Assembly (NCBI GenBank): GCA_963805705.1
Contig: CAWDVH010000004.1
Location: 992,001 to 1,056,000 of the forward strand
Origin: CAWDVH01 sp963805705
Lineage (GTDB): Bacteria > Actinomycetota > Actinomycetes > Streptosporangiales > Streptosporangiaceae
Length of the DNA stretch: 64,000 bases
Reading direction: 5' to 3'
Shown: in pieces, positions 8,686 to 17,275 of the stretch
Numbering within the stretch: the stretch's first letter is position 1
How the letters are laid out: each line of letters opens with the position of its first letter
Translations under genes and position numbers: made by a program
The notes under the pieces: generated by a model
Databases searched by the model: none
Told to the model about the DNA's origin: nothing
The model's input: only the letters and a program-made list of their open reading frames with translations

Positions 8686-11600
8686 GTGGGGCCACGTTGG
8701 CTGGCCTCCGCCGCTCCCGCGGTGAGGGGCGCAAAGTCCGTGCGCTCCAGCAGCAGCACGGCTAACGGCACCAGCACCGGAGCTCAGGCGAAGCCCGCCG
8801 GTACGGGGTCCGCCGGTACCGGGACGGTCACTGCCCGGCAGGCACCTGCCACGTCGCAGGGAGCTGCCGCGAAGCAGGGAGCTGCGCCGAAGAAGCAGGA
8901 AGCGGCCGCGCCCGCGCCCGGCGGAGCCGCCTCCGATCGGCCGGCCAATGGCCAATGGCAGTCCGCCGAGGCCCAGCAGGCGCCACGCAAGGCCTCCCGG
9001 CGCGCGCTGAAGAACTGGCGGGTGCGATCGCGGCTGTTCCTGCTGGTCATCATCCCGACGGTGACGGCGGTGGCGCTCGGCGGACTCCGCGTTGCCTCGT
9101 CCGTGCAAAGCGCCCAGGTGTATCAGCGGGTCGGGCAGCTGGCTGCCCTGAGCGGGAAGGTCACGGGGCTGGTCCAGGCGCTGCAGAATGAGCGCCAGGA
9201 CACGGTTCAGTACATCGTGCTGGGCACTGATGGCCGGGCTGACGGCCTGTCGCCGGCCAAGGCGACGGCGGCGCTGGCGGCTCCGGAGCTCGCGGTGCTG
9301 CAGAAGGACTACGGCGTCACCGGCCGGTGGGCGCGGCAGGCGAGCGGCCTGCTGCGCGACATCGGCAGTTCTTATCCCGCGCTGGCCCAGCAGGACGCCT
9401 CGGGCGCGCTGGCCGCGATCAGCGGGCTGCCTGCGCTGCGCCAGGCCGCGGCCCACAGCCAGCTTCCGCCGCTGCAGGTGATCCAGAGTTACGCGGCCGC
9501 GATCAGCTCGATCCTGGCCGTTGATGACCAGGTGGCCGTGGGCAGCAATGACTCCACGCTGGCAGACTCGGTCCGCGTGGCCAGCCTGATGTCAAAGATC
9601 AAGGAAGAGGCATCGCAGCAGCAGGCGATCCTGACCTCGGCGCAGGCCCTGGACCTGTCGGGCTCCGGGCAGTTCAATCCCAGCCAGCAAGCGGCCATCA
9701 ACGAGGCGCAGGCCGAGCAGCAGGGCAACCTGGCGGACTACAACGAGAACGCCACCGCCGCCCAGAAAGAGCTGTACCACAACGCCGTGTCGGGAACGGC
9801 GGTCGTCAACGCGCAGCAGCAGGAGCAGCAGGCGATCTCCGTGGCCACCAGCGGCCAGGCCTCCGCGAGCGACCCGACGATCGCCAACGCCAGCGCGGCT
9901 ATGACCTACCTGGTGGCGAGCTTCCGGTCGGCCGAGAGCCAGCTGGTGAACTCGGTCATCGCCCGGAGCAAGCAGCTGCGGAACAACGCGATCACCTCGG
10001 TGGTCATCGACAGCCTCGCGGTGCTCCTCGTCCTGGCGCTGGCGCTGATCTTCACCACGATCGTCGGCACGTCGATGGTGCGACCTCTGCGCAGGCTGCG
10101 GGCCGGAGCCCTGGAGGTGGCCGGGCTGCGCCTGCCCGAGGCAGTCCGCCGCATGAACGAGAGCGACGGCGAGGCCGTCTCACTGGACGTGGAGCCGATC
10201 AACGTGGACTCCACGGACGAGATCGGTGAAGTGGCGCGGGCCTTCGACCAGGTGCACAGGGAGGCGCTGCGGCTGGCCTCCAACGAGGCCGCGCTCCGCG
10301 GAAACGTCAACGCGATGTTCGTCAACCTCTCCCGCCGCAGTCAGTCGCTCGTCGAACGGCAGATCCGGCTCATCGACGAGCTCGAGCAGGGCGAGCAGAA
10401 CTCTGAGCGCCTGTCCAGCCTCTTCCAGATGGACCACCTCGCCACCCTGATGCGCCGCAACTCCGAGAACCTGCTGGTGCTCGCGGGCCATGACGTGGCC
10501 AGGCGCTGGAATAAGCCGGTCGCGCTGGTGGACGTGCTTCGGGCAGCCGTGTCCGAGATCGAGCAGTACGAGCGCGTCACCCTCAACGTGCAGCCAGGAA
10601 TCTCGGTCCGCGGCCAGGCGGTGAGCGACGTCGTCCACCTGACCGCTGAGCTGGTCGAGAACGCGACGTCCTTCTCCCCGGCCGATACCCCGGTCAGCAT
10701 CGTCGGGCACCTGCTCAGCAGCGGTGGGGTGCTGCTGGAGATCGCCGACCAGGGCGTGGGCATGGGCGCCGAGGAGATGGCCCACGCGAACTGGCGGCTG
10801 GACAATCCTCCGGTCGTGGACGTCGCGGTATCGCGCCGGATGGGCCTGTTCGTGGTCGCCCGGCTGGCGGCCAGGCACAGCATCAGAGTCCGGCTGCGTC
10901 CGGCCTCCACTGGCGGCCTTACCGCGCTGGTCTGGCTGCCCGATGAGGTGGTTACCCACGACGCTCCGGGCAGCTCCCGGCTCCCGGATCGGCTTGACTC
11001 CCCGGCTGCCCTCCAGAGCAGCGGCAATGGCAGCCCCGGCGGCAATGGCAGTCCGGGCGGCCCAGGCGGCGGCACCGGAAACGGGATGTGGGTACAGCCG
11101 GAGCGCTCGGCCGCCGAGCAGGAAGTCAATGCGGCCAGGGCACCGAGATTCGCACCGCTGCTGGCCGACGCCGCGGATGCGGGCCTCGGGCCGCGCCGCA
11201 TACCTGGAGCGGGCCCCAGGCCGGGAAGCGATCGCGCGCCGGCCACCGGCCCGCTGCCCGCGTTCCGGACCAGCCCACAGCCTGCTCCCCAGTCCGCTCC
11301 GCAGCGGGACGCGGAGGCGTTTGTCCCCGCGCCGCAGTCCGTAGCTGAGGTTGCGACGTCCGGTACGGCGTCGGAGCAGTTCGGGAGCGCCTCAACGCCC
11401 GAGGCAGGATGGGGCAGGCAGGCCGGATCTGCCGGTGTGGCTGGCGGCACCCGCGTGCCTGGCTCGGCCAGCGTCGCCGCGTCCGCTCAGCGCCGCCCCA
11501 CGTCCGGTGGGCCAGGCGGGCCGCCAACTACGGTGAAAGGCCTAGGCGGTTCTTCTGACAGCCCCCGGTACGGCCGGACCGGCCGGATCGTGGACTCGCC

Positions 11601-12246
11601 GGAAGGCGGCGTGATCGTGCCTCCGCCGGCGTCGGCCGGAGAGGGAAACCGGCTGCCTATCTTCGAGGCCGTCGAGTCGGACTGGTTCCGCCATGGTCGG
11701 CATGGCATCAGCAAGCCTGGCGCGGATGAGCGGCCAGCCGGCAGCGTAGCCAGCAGCGACCCGGATACCAGCAGCCTCGGCGCCAGCAGCCTCGGCGCCA
11801 GCAGCCTTGGCGCCAGCAGCCTTGGCGCCAGCAGGGCCAGCACCAGCGAGGCCAGCACCAGCGGGGCCAGCGCTAGCGGCGCCAGCACTAGCGGCGCCAG
11901 CACTAGCGGCACCAGCACTAGCGGTGCCAGCGCCAGGATCGCCGACGCGACCAGTGCCGAGGACACTAGCTGGACCTCTGCCGCTGACGAGGGCTGGCGC
12001 GCGGCCGAAGCGGCGAGCGTCCCGACCTCAGGCGGCGTGACCCCCGCTGGCCTGCCCAAGCGCGTGCCCAAGGCGAACCTGGTCCCTGGCACGGCAGCGG
12101 AGGCGCCGAAGCCCGCGCCCGCGCTGACCCGGTCGGCGGCCGCCACCAGGGATCGTTTCGCCAGCTTCCAGCGAGGTATCAGGCAGGGCCGCGCCGCTGC
12201 GAGTGGCGATGATTCTGAGGGCGGAGAGGACGAAAGTTCCAGATGA
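8686..12246 (+). CDS. cvnA: Conservon sensor histidine kinase-like protein (CvnA), nitrate/nitrite-sensing domain
   Basis: Membrane sensor of 1186 residues and first gene of a conservon. Order: Ala/Pro-rich cytosolic N-terminus (1-110), TM1 about 117-135, an extracytoplasmic helical NIT-like domain, TM2 about 435-465, HAMP, a dimerisation helix with FQMDHLATLMRRN (His584), then an ATPase domain with AELVENATSFSP (Asn659), DQGVGMG and GLFVVARLAARH. The last 370 residues are low-complexity, including 15-bp-encoded ASSLG/ASTSG repeats. CvnA homologues recruit and may activate the GTPase CvnD rather than a response regulator. The start is uncertain: an ATG at 8672 with a better ribosome site is out of frame and ends after 17 codons. 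Confidence 0.88.
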   Translation: MGPRWLASAAPAVRGAKSVRSSSSTANGTSTGAQAKPAGTGSAGTGTVTARQAPATSQGAAAKQGAAPKKQEAAAPAPGGAASDRPANGQWQSAEAQQAPRKASRRALKNWRVRSRLFLLVIIPTVTAVALGGLRVASSVQSAQVYQRVGQLAALSGKVTGLVQALQNERQDTVQYIVLGTDGRADGLSPAKATAALAAPELAVLQKDYGVTGRWARQASGLLRDIGSSYPALAQQDASGALAAISGLPALRQAAAHSQLPPLQVIQSYAAAISSILAVDDQVAVGSNDSTLADSVRVASLMSKIKEEASQQQAILTSAQALDLSGSGQFNPSQQAAINEAQAEQQGNLADYNENATAAQKELYHNAVSGTAVVNAQQQEQQAISVATSGQASASDPTIANASAAMTYLVASFRSAESQLVNSVIARSKQLRNNAITSVVIDSLAVLLVLALALIFTTIVGTSMVRPLRRLRAGALEVAGLRLPEAVRRMNESDGEAVSLDVEPINVDSTDEIGEVARAFDQVHREALRLASNEAALRGNVNAMFVNLSRRSQSLVERQIRLIDELEQGEQNSERLSSLFQMDHLATLMRRNSENLLVLAGHDVARRWNKPVALVDVLRAAVSEIEQYERVTLNVQPGISVRGQAVSDVVHLTAELVENATSFSPADTPVSIVGHLLSSGGVLLEIADQGVGMGAEEMAHANWRLDNPPVVDVAVSRRMGLFVVARLAARHSIRVRLRPASTGGLTALVWLPDEVVTHDAPGSSRLPDRLDSPAALQSSGNGSPGGNGSPGGPGGGTGNGMWVQPERSAAEQEVNAARAPRFAPLLADAADAGLGPRRIPGAGPRPGSDRAPATGPLPAFRTSPQPAPQSAPQRDAEAFVPAPQSVAEVATSGTASEQFGSASTPEAGWGRQAGSAGVAGGTRVPGSASVAASAQRRPTSGGPGGPPTTVKGLGGSSDSPRYGRTGRIVDSPEGGVIVPPPASAGEGNRLPIFEAVESDWFRHGRHGISKPGADERPAGSVASSDPDTSSLGASSLGASSLGASSLGASRASTSEASTSGASASGASTSGASTSGTSTSGASARIADATSAEDTSWTSAADEGWRAAEAASVPTSGGVTPAGLPKRVPKANLVPGTAAEAPKPAPALTRSAAATRDRFASFQRGIRQGRAAASGDDSEGGEDESSR
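11770..11937 (+). repeat. 15-bp coding minisatellite in cvnA
   Basis: About eleven 15-bp units encoding five-residue ASSLG- and ASTSG-like repeats in the disordered C-terminal tail. The length is a multiple of three, so copy changes would keep the frame. Confidence 0.85.
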
Positions 12247-12381
12247 CGCGTGACATGAGGTCCCGCAGATGGTCATGTTAAGTGTGAGACCCCAGCTGAA
12301 CCGGTCGATCGTCGTCCGCGCGACCAGCGCCACGGCCAGGGCGCTGACGCCGGATGTCTGTCTGGAAAGAAAGGAACACCC

Positions 12382-12810
12382 GTGAGTCCGCTAGTGCGCC
12401 CGGCGCAGGACTTGAGCTGGCTGATCACCAATTTTGTCGAGCGCGTGCCGTCTGTCGCACATGCAATTGTTGTCTCGTCCGACGGGCTGCCGATGGCGTT
12501 CTCGCAGGGATTCCCCGCCGATCGCGTGGACCAGCTTTCGGCGGTCACCTCCGGCCTGACCAGCCTGACCCAGGGTGCCGCCCGGGTGTTCGAGGGCGGA
12601 GCTGTCACTCAGACAGTCGTCGAGATGCAGCGCGGCCTGCTGATCGTGATGGCCATCAGTGACGGCTCCAGCCTGGCTGTTCTCGCGGCCGCTGACTGCG
12701 ATATGGGCCTTGTGGCGTACGAGATGGCTTTGCTGGTGGAGCGGGTGGGAAGCGCGCTCACGCCTGAGATGCGTGGCCTGTCACCCGATATGCGCGAGGA
12801 TGGCAGATAG
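12382..12810 (+). CDS. cvnB: Roadblock/LC7 domain protein (CvnB)
   Basis: A 142-residue cytosolic protein of the roadblock/LC7 type, which in conservons forms homodimers and acts with the GTPase CvnD (MglB-like role). Core motifs are FVERVPSVAHAIVVSSDGLPMA, GAARVFEGG and LVAYEMALLVERVG. GTG 12382 has AAAGGAA 6 nt upstream. It lies 135 bases after cvnA and 15 bases before the DUF742 gene in one transcription unit. Confidence 0.9.
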   Translation: MSPLVRPAQDLSWLITNFVERVPSVAHAIVVSSDGLPMAFSQGFPADRVDQLSAVTSGLTSLTQGAARVFEGGAVTQTVVEMQRGLLIVMAISDGSSLAVLAAADCDMGLVAYEMALLVERVGSALTPEMRGLSPDMREDGR

Positions 12811-12825
12811 TGACAGGAGAAGCCG

Positions 12826-13341
12826 GTGTCGGGTCAGCGCCGGGGTGACTGGGTACCATCTGACGGCATGACTCCGTTCGAGCCGGGAGGCCGTCAGCCC
12901 CGACCGGGGATCGAGCCTGCGGGCGTCGTTTCCGGTCCGCGTGATTCCGGTAAGCGTGACTCTGGTGTGCCTGACTCGGCTACGCCCGGAAAGGCCGAGA
13001 CTCAGGGGAGCCCTCTGGTCCGGCCTTACGCGGTGACCAGAGGGCGGACCAAGCCGAGGTATCAGCTGCAGATCGAGGCCATGGTGGCCGCCTCTCACTA
13101 CGAGGCGCGTGATCTGTCGGTGCTCAGTCCCGAGTGCCAGGCCATCCTCGGCTTCTGCCGGGACTGGCGCTCGGTGGCGGAGATTTCTGCAGTGCTCAGG
13201 ATGCCTCTCGGCGTGGCACGTGTCCTGATCGCTGACATGGCGATGGAGGGGTTGGTTCGGGTTCACCAGATCGATCACGAGTATGGCCGCCCGGATGTCA
13301 ACCTGCTGGAAAGGGTACTCAGTGGACTTCGCAAGCTCTAA
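12826..13341 (+). CDS. cvnC: DUF742 family protein (CvnC)
   Basis: A 171-residue protein of the DUF742 family, the invariant third member of conservons. The N-terminal 55 residues are a polar, disordered linker. The conserved core begins at LVRPYAVTRGRTKPRYQLQIEAM and continues through a predicted winged-helix region (SVAEISAVLRMPLGVARVLIADMAMEGLV). GTG 12826 follows AGGAG by 6 nt. The end overlaps the start of the GTPase gene by 20 bases, which indicates coupled translation. Confidence 0.9.
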   Translation: MSGQRRGDWVPSDGMTPFEPGGRQPRPGIEPAGVVSGPRDSGKRDSGVPDSATPGKAETQGSPLVRPYAVTRGRTKPRYQLQIEAMVAASHYEARDLSVLSPECQAILGFCRDWRSVAEISAVLRMPLGVARVLIADMAMEGLVRVHQIDHEYGRPDVNLLERVLSGLRKL

Positions 13342-13921
13342 GGCCGCGACCGGCCGGGCTGCAGACGCCGCGATGACGTCTGTGAAGATTGTCGTCGCGG
13401 GCGGCTTCGGCGTGGGCAAGACCACTTTCGTCGGATCCGTCTCGGAGATCACGCCGCTGACCACAGAAGCGGTCATGACCACGGCCAGCGAAAACCTGGA
13501 CGACCTGTCTCAGACACCCGACAAGACGACGACAACGGTCGCCATGGACTTCGGCCGCGCGACCCTCGACGCAGGTCTCATCCTGTACCTGTTCGGGACG
13601 CCAGGGCAGCATCGCTTCTGGTTCATGTGGGACGACCTCATCCAGGGAGCGATCGGCGCTGTCGTCCTGGTGGACACTCGAAGGCTCGCGGACTCGTTCC
13701 CCGCCGTTGATTACTTCGAGTCCGCAGGCCTGCCGTTCATCGTGGCCGTCAATGGCTTCCACGGGGACTTCCCGCATGCCGTCACTGATGTGCAGGAGGC
13801 GCTGTCCATCAGTCCGCGCGTGCCGATTGTGGAGTGCGACGCGCGGGGCAGGAACTCGACCAAGGCGACCCTGATCGCCCTGGTCGAGCACGCCATGTCG
13901 ATGCAGCTCAGCTCGCGGTAG
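13322..13921 (+). CDS. cvnD: Conservon GTPase-like ATP/GTP-binding protein (CvnD)
   Basis: Small Ras-like nucleotide-binding protein of 199 residues. P-loop GGFGVGKTTF, switch region TTTTVAMDFGR, a G3-like LFGTPGQHRFWFMWDD and a G4-like AVNGFHGD are visible. The deviations at G3 and G4 are normal for this family. It is the expected output of the conservon and works with CvnA-C at the membrane. GTG 13322 (AAAGGG upstream) is chosen because the P-loop domain begins about 20 residues later; the frame is open from 13283. Confidence 0.9.
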   Translation: MDFASSKAATGRAADAAMTSVKIVVAGGFGVGKTTFVGSVSEITPLTTEAVMTTASENLDDLSQTPDKTTTTVAMDFGRATLDAGLILYLFGTPGQHRFWFMWDDLIQGAIGAVVLVDTRRLADSFPAVDYFESAGLPFIVAVNGFHGDFPHAVTDVQEALSISPRVPIVECDARGRNSTKATLIALVEHAMSMQLSSR

Positions 13922-13932
13922 GCGCTGGTGCC

Positions 13933-13954
13933 GGCGCTCCAGGGCCGGAGCGCC
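13933..13954 (+). terminator. Hairpin after the conservon
   Basis: GGCGCTCC pairs with GGAGCGCC around a 6-nt loop, 11 bases after the cvnD stop and ahead of the tRNA gene. It has no T-run. Confidence 0.6.
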
Positions 13955-13997
13955 AGAGATGTTCGCGAGGTGCAGCTGAGGTAATGTTCACGAGCCA

Positions 13998-14071
13998 GGG
14001 GCGGTAGCTCAGCCGGTCAGAGCAGCGGACTCATAATCCGCCGGTCGTGGGTTCGAGCCCCACCCGCCCCA
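13998..14071 (+). tRNA. tRNA with CAU anticodon (Met elongator or lysidine Ile2)
   Basis: Complete cloverleaf: acceptor GGGGCGG/CCGCCCC, D-arm GCTC/GAGC, anticodon stem GCGGA/TCCGC with loop CTCATAA, T-arm GTGGG/CCCAC with TTCGAGC. The CCA tail is not encoded. A CAU anticodon can belong to elongator tRNA-Met or to the minor tRNA-Ile modified by TilS; I cannot separate them by eye. The loop has no initiator features. Its last 34 bases recur in decayed form at 25344-25376. Confidence 0.95.
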
Positions 14072-14089
14072 CTGCGCTGCGCTTCTGCG

Positions 14090-14225
14090 CGAGCCTGCTC
14101 CTGCCGTCGAGCAGTTCTCTGGCGATGTCCAGGTGACCGGCATGCCGCGCGATCTCCTCGATAACGTGACCGCCAGCACCGCATCCGAGCGCGGTCGCGC
14201 GATCATCAGCAACAGACTCGCTCAT
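14090..14225 (-). pseudogene. C-terminal fragment of a DinB/DUF664-like gene
   Basis: Read on the minus strand from 14225, the frame gives HVIEEIARHAGHLDIARE followed by LLDG. That is the characteristic C-terminal helix of DinB/DUF664 proteins (mycothiol- or metal-dependent transferase-like). The N-terminal 100 or more residues expected for the family are absent, and after the motif the frame runs into the tRNA gene. It is therefore a remnant beside the tRNA 3' end, consistent with past recombination at this site. Confidence 0.6.
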
Positions 14226-14449
14226 GTCCGTTCCTCTCGGTTAACGTCGGCCGTTTTGGCTGGCTTGTCGCGGGAACGACGAGAGAGCAGCCTGAATGGA
14301 TACTGGCCAGACGCCCGAGCGGCTGGCCAGCAATCGGCTTGAACGTGACTATCACCTGGTCACGGTTTCATGCCCGCACTACCAGTGGCCGCGACCAGCT
14401 CGAACTCGAAACGCCTCCGGCAGTGCCGGTGACACTAAGGGAGCTTCTC

Positions 14450-17037
14450 GTGAACCAGCCAGGCACTGCCCCGCAGCAGCTCGACGTGGTGGTCGTGGGG
14501 GCCGGCTTCTCCGGTCTTTACCTGCTTCACCGGCTGCGCGAGCTCGGGTTCTCCGTGAAGGTATTCGACTCGGCCAGCGATGTCGGCGGGACCTGGTACT
14601 GGAACCGCTACCCGGGAGCCCGCTGCGACATCCCCACCACGGACTACGCCTACAGCTTCGACCCGGAGCTGGAGAAGGAGTGGGCCTGGTCGGAGAAGTA
14701 CGCCACCCAGCCGGAGATCCTTGACTATCTCCGGTTCGTGGACGACCGTTACGGCCTGCGCCGCGACATCGAGTTCTCCACCAGCATCACCTCCGCGCGC
14801 TGGGACGAGGGGGACAGAAGGTGGCTGCTGGCGACCGACGGCGGCCAGCACCTGCGGTGCCGGTACTACATCATGGCCAGCGGCTGCCTTTCGATGCCGA
14901 AGTCGCCCGACATCGAGGGCGCCGGCCGCTTCGCCGGCGAGGTCTACTTCACCAGCCGCTGGCCCCAGTCGGGTGTCGATTTCACAGGCCAGCGGGTCGC
15001 AGTCATCGGAACCGGGTCGTCGGGCATCCAGTCCATACCGCTGATTGCCGGGCAGGCCAGCCAGCTCACGGTTTTCCAGCGCACCCCGAACTTCTCCATC
15101 CCGGCGCGCAACGGCGCCGCCCCGGCCGCCGGCTGAAGCAGCTGCGCGAGGACCGCGAGGGGTACCGGCACGCCGCCAAGTGGTCCAGGGGCGGGATACC
15201 CGCCGAGCCGACCACCATTCTCGGCGTTACCGCCAGCGAGGCGGTCCGCCGGGAGCGCTTTGAGGCGGCGTGGGACCAGGGCGAGCTGTTCGGCATCCTC
15301 GGCGTCTTCGCTGACCAGGGGGTGAATCCGGCCTCCAACGAGATCGTGGCCGAGATGATCCGCGAGAAGATCCGCTCGGTGGTGAGGGATCCCGAGACCG
15401 CCGATGCGCTCTGCCCTAAGGACCATTACTTCGGCACCAAGCGGCCCTGCCTCGACACCGGCTATTTCGAGACCTACAACCTCCCGCACGTCCGCCTGGT
15501 CGACCTGCGCAAGCAGCCGATCACCAGCATCACCGAGAGCGGCATCGAGACGGCGGACGAGTCATTCGAGTTCGACGCCGTCGTGTACGCCACCGGCTTT
15601 GACGCCATGACCGGCGCCCTGGTGGCCGTGGACGTCGCCAGCGAAGGCCTGTCCCTCAAGGAGAAGTGGGCGAGCGGGCCCTCGACCTACCTGGGTCTCA
15701 TGACCGCCGGGTTCCCGAACTTCTTCATGATCACAGGTCCGGGCAGTCCCTCTGTCCTGTCGAACATGGCGGTGTCGATCGAGCAGCACGTCGACTGGGT
15801 CGCCGACTGCCTGAAGGCCATGCGCGATGAAGGCCTGGAGACCATCGAGCCGACCCCCCTGGCCGAGTCCGCCTGGAATGAGCATGTCCAGGACTGCGCC
15901 GCCATCACCCTGCATCCCACCGCCAACTCCTGGTACATGGGCGCCAACGTGCCGGGCAAGCCGCGCGTTTTCCTCCCCTACATCGGCGGGGTGGACGCGT
16001 ACCGGCGGGCGTGCGACGAGGTGGCCGCTCAGGGCTACCTCGGGTTCCGGATGGCCGGCCCGGGCGGGGTTCAGTGCCGGGATGGGGTGGTTCGCCGCAT
16101 GCAGCCCGATGTCGCCATGGTCCTGGAGGTGATGGCCGAGATGGGCCTGCCGCCTTTGGAGACCCTGCCGGTCGCCGACGCGCGGGCCCTGATGGCGGCC
16201 GGCACGGCGGTGCGCCCCCCGAGCCCCGAGGTAGGCGAGGTCGCGGACGGGGTGATGCCCGGCGCGGACGGGGACCTGCCGTACCGCCTGTACCGCCCGG
16301 CGGCGCCCGCCGAGGGCCCGCACCCGGTGGTGGTGTACTTCCACGGCGGCGGCTGGGTGCTGGGCGACCTGGATTCGGACGATCCGCTGTGCCGTGACCT
16401 GTGCGCTCGCTCGGGCGCCGTGGTCGTGTCCGTGAACTACCGGCACGCCCCCGAGGCCCGGTTTCCCGCCGCCGCGCAAGACGCTGACGCGGCCTTGCGG
16501 TGGGTGGACGCTCACGCCACTGAGCTGGGCGGCATCCCCGGCCAGCTCGCGGTCGCCGGATGGAGCGCGGGCGGCAACATCGCCGCTGTCGCGTGCCAGC
16601 AGGCTCGCGACGACGGCGGGCCGGACATCTGCGGGCAGCTGCTGATCAACCCCGTGACGGACGCGGAGATGACCAGGCCGTCCTACACCGAGAACGGCGA
16701 CGGGTACATCCTCACCAGCGCGCTGATGCGCTGGTTCTGGGATCACTATGCCGACCCGGCCGACCGCGGCGACCCCCGTGCCGCCCCGCTGCGCGGCAAC
16801 CTGGACGGCCTGCCCCCGGCGTGCATCGTCGCTGCGGACTACGACCCGCTCCGCGACGAGGGCGTCGCCTATGCGCACGCCCTGGAGGCCGCGGGGGTAC
16901 CAGTCCGCCACGTCCGGGCCCGTGGGCACACCCACACGTCGGTGACCATGGTCGGGGTGGTCATCTCGGGGGCGCCGGTGCGCGCCGAGATGGCAGCGGC
17001 GCTCAGGGGCTTCTTCCCCGCGCCCGCCCGGGCCTAG
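14450..17037 (+). pseudogene. Baeyer-Villiger monooxygenase fused to an alpha/beta hydrolase, one frameshift
   Basis: Fusion of a phenylacetone-monooxygenase-like BVMO (about 560 residues) and an HSL-type esterase (about 270). Part one reads from GTG 14450 (AAGGGAG 6 nt upstream) to a stop at 15136: FAD motif GAGFSG, DVGGTWYWNRYPGARCD, then GTGSSGIQ. Part two reads in another frame from about 15130: TYLGLMTAGFPN, ANVPGKPRVF, then hydrolase oxyanion motif FHGGGWVLGD, nucleophile GWSAGG, and late Asp and His. One missing base near 15128 in a C/G-rich run explains the break. A BVMO makes an ester that the hydrolase could split (inference). The fingerprint reads FAGEVYFTSRWP, with Phe where type I enzymes have His. 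Either inactive or a sequencing error. Confidence 0.85.
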
Positions 17038-17275
17038 CCGTCCGCGCCGCGCCACGCAGTCCATGAACCAGGACACTCCATCGGTATGCCCTCAGCCGGC
17101 AGCTGACGGCCAGTGCCCCGTCAGCGCGATGCCTCATGGCCCGGACCGGCCGGTGACGCGGCTTGCGGAGCGCTGGCCTGCGAGTGCGGTGTGGCCGCTG
17201 GCTGCGAACGGTCGAGGCCCGATCCGGCAATAGGAGGGCAGGAGAAAGCACCGGCGACCGACGGAGTACCAGCAG

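Noticed and set aside
14031..14071. Minus-strand peptide crossing the tRNA (GLEPTT-like string)
   Set aside because: This string is a known artefact of translating tRNA genes and is not protein evidence.
15562..17076. Minus-strand frame of about 500 codons opposite the BVMO-hydrolase gene
   Set aside because: Antisense shadow. All recognisable enzyme motifs are on the plus strand.
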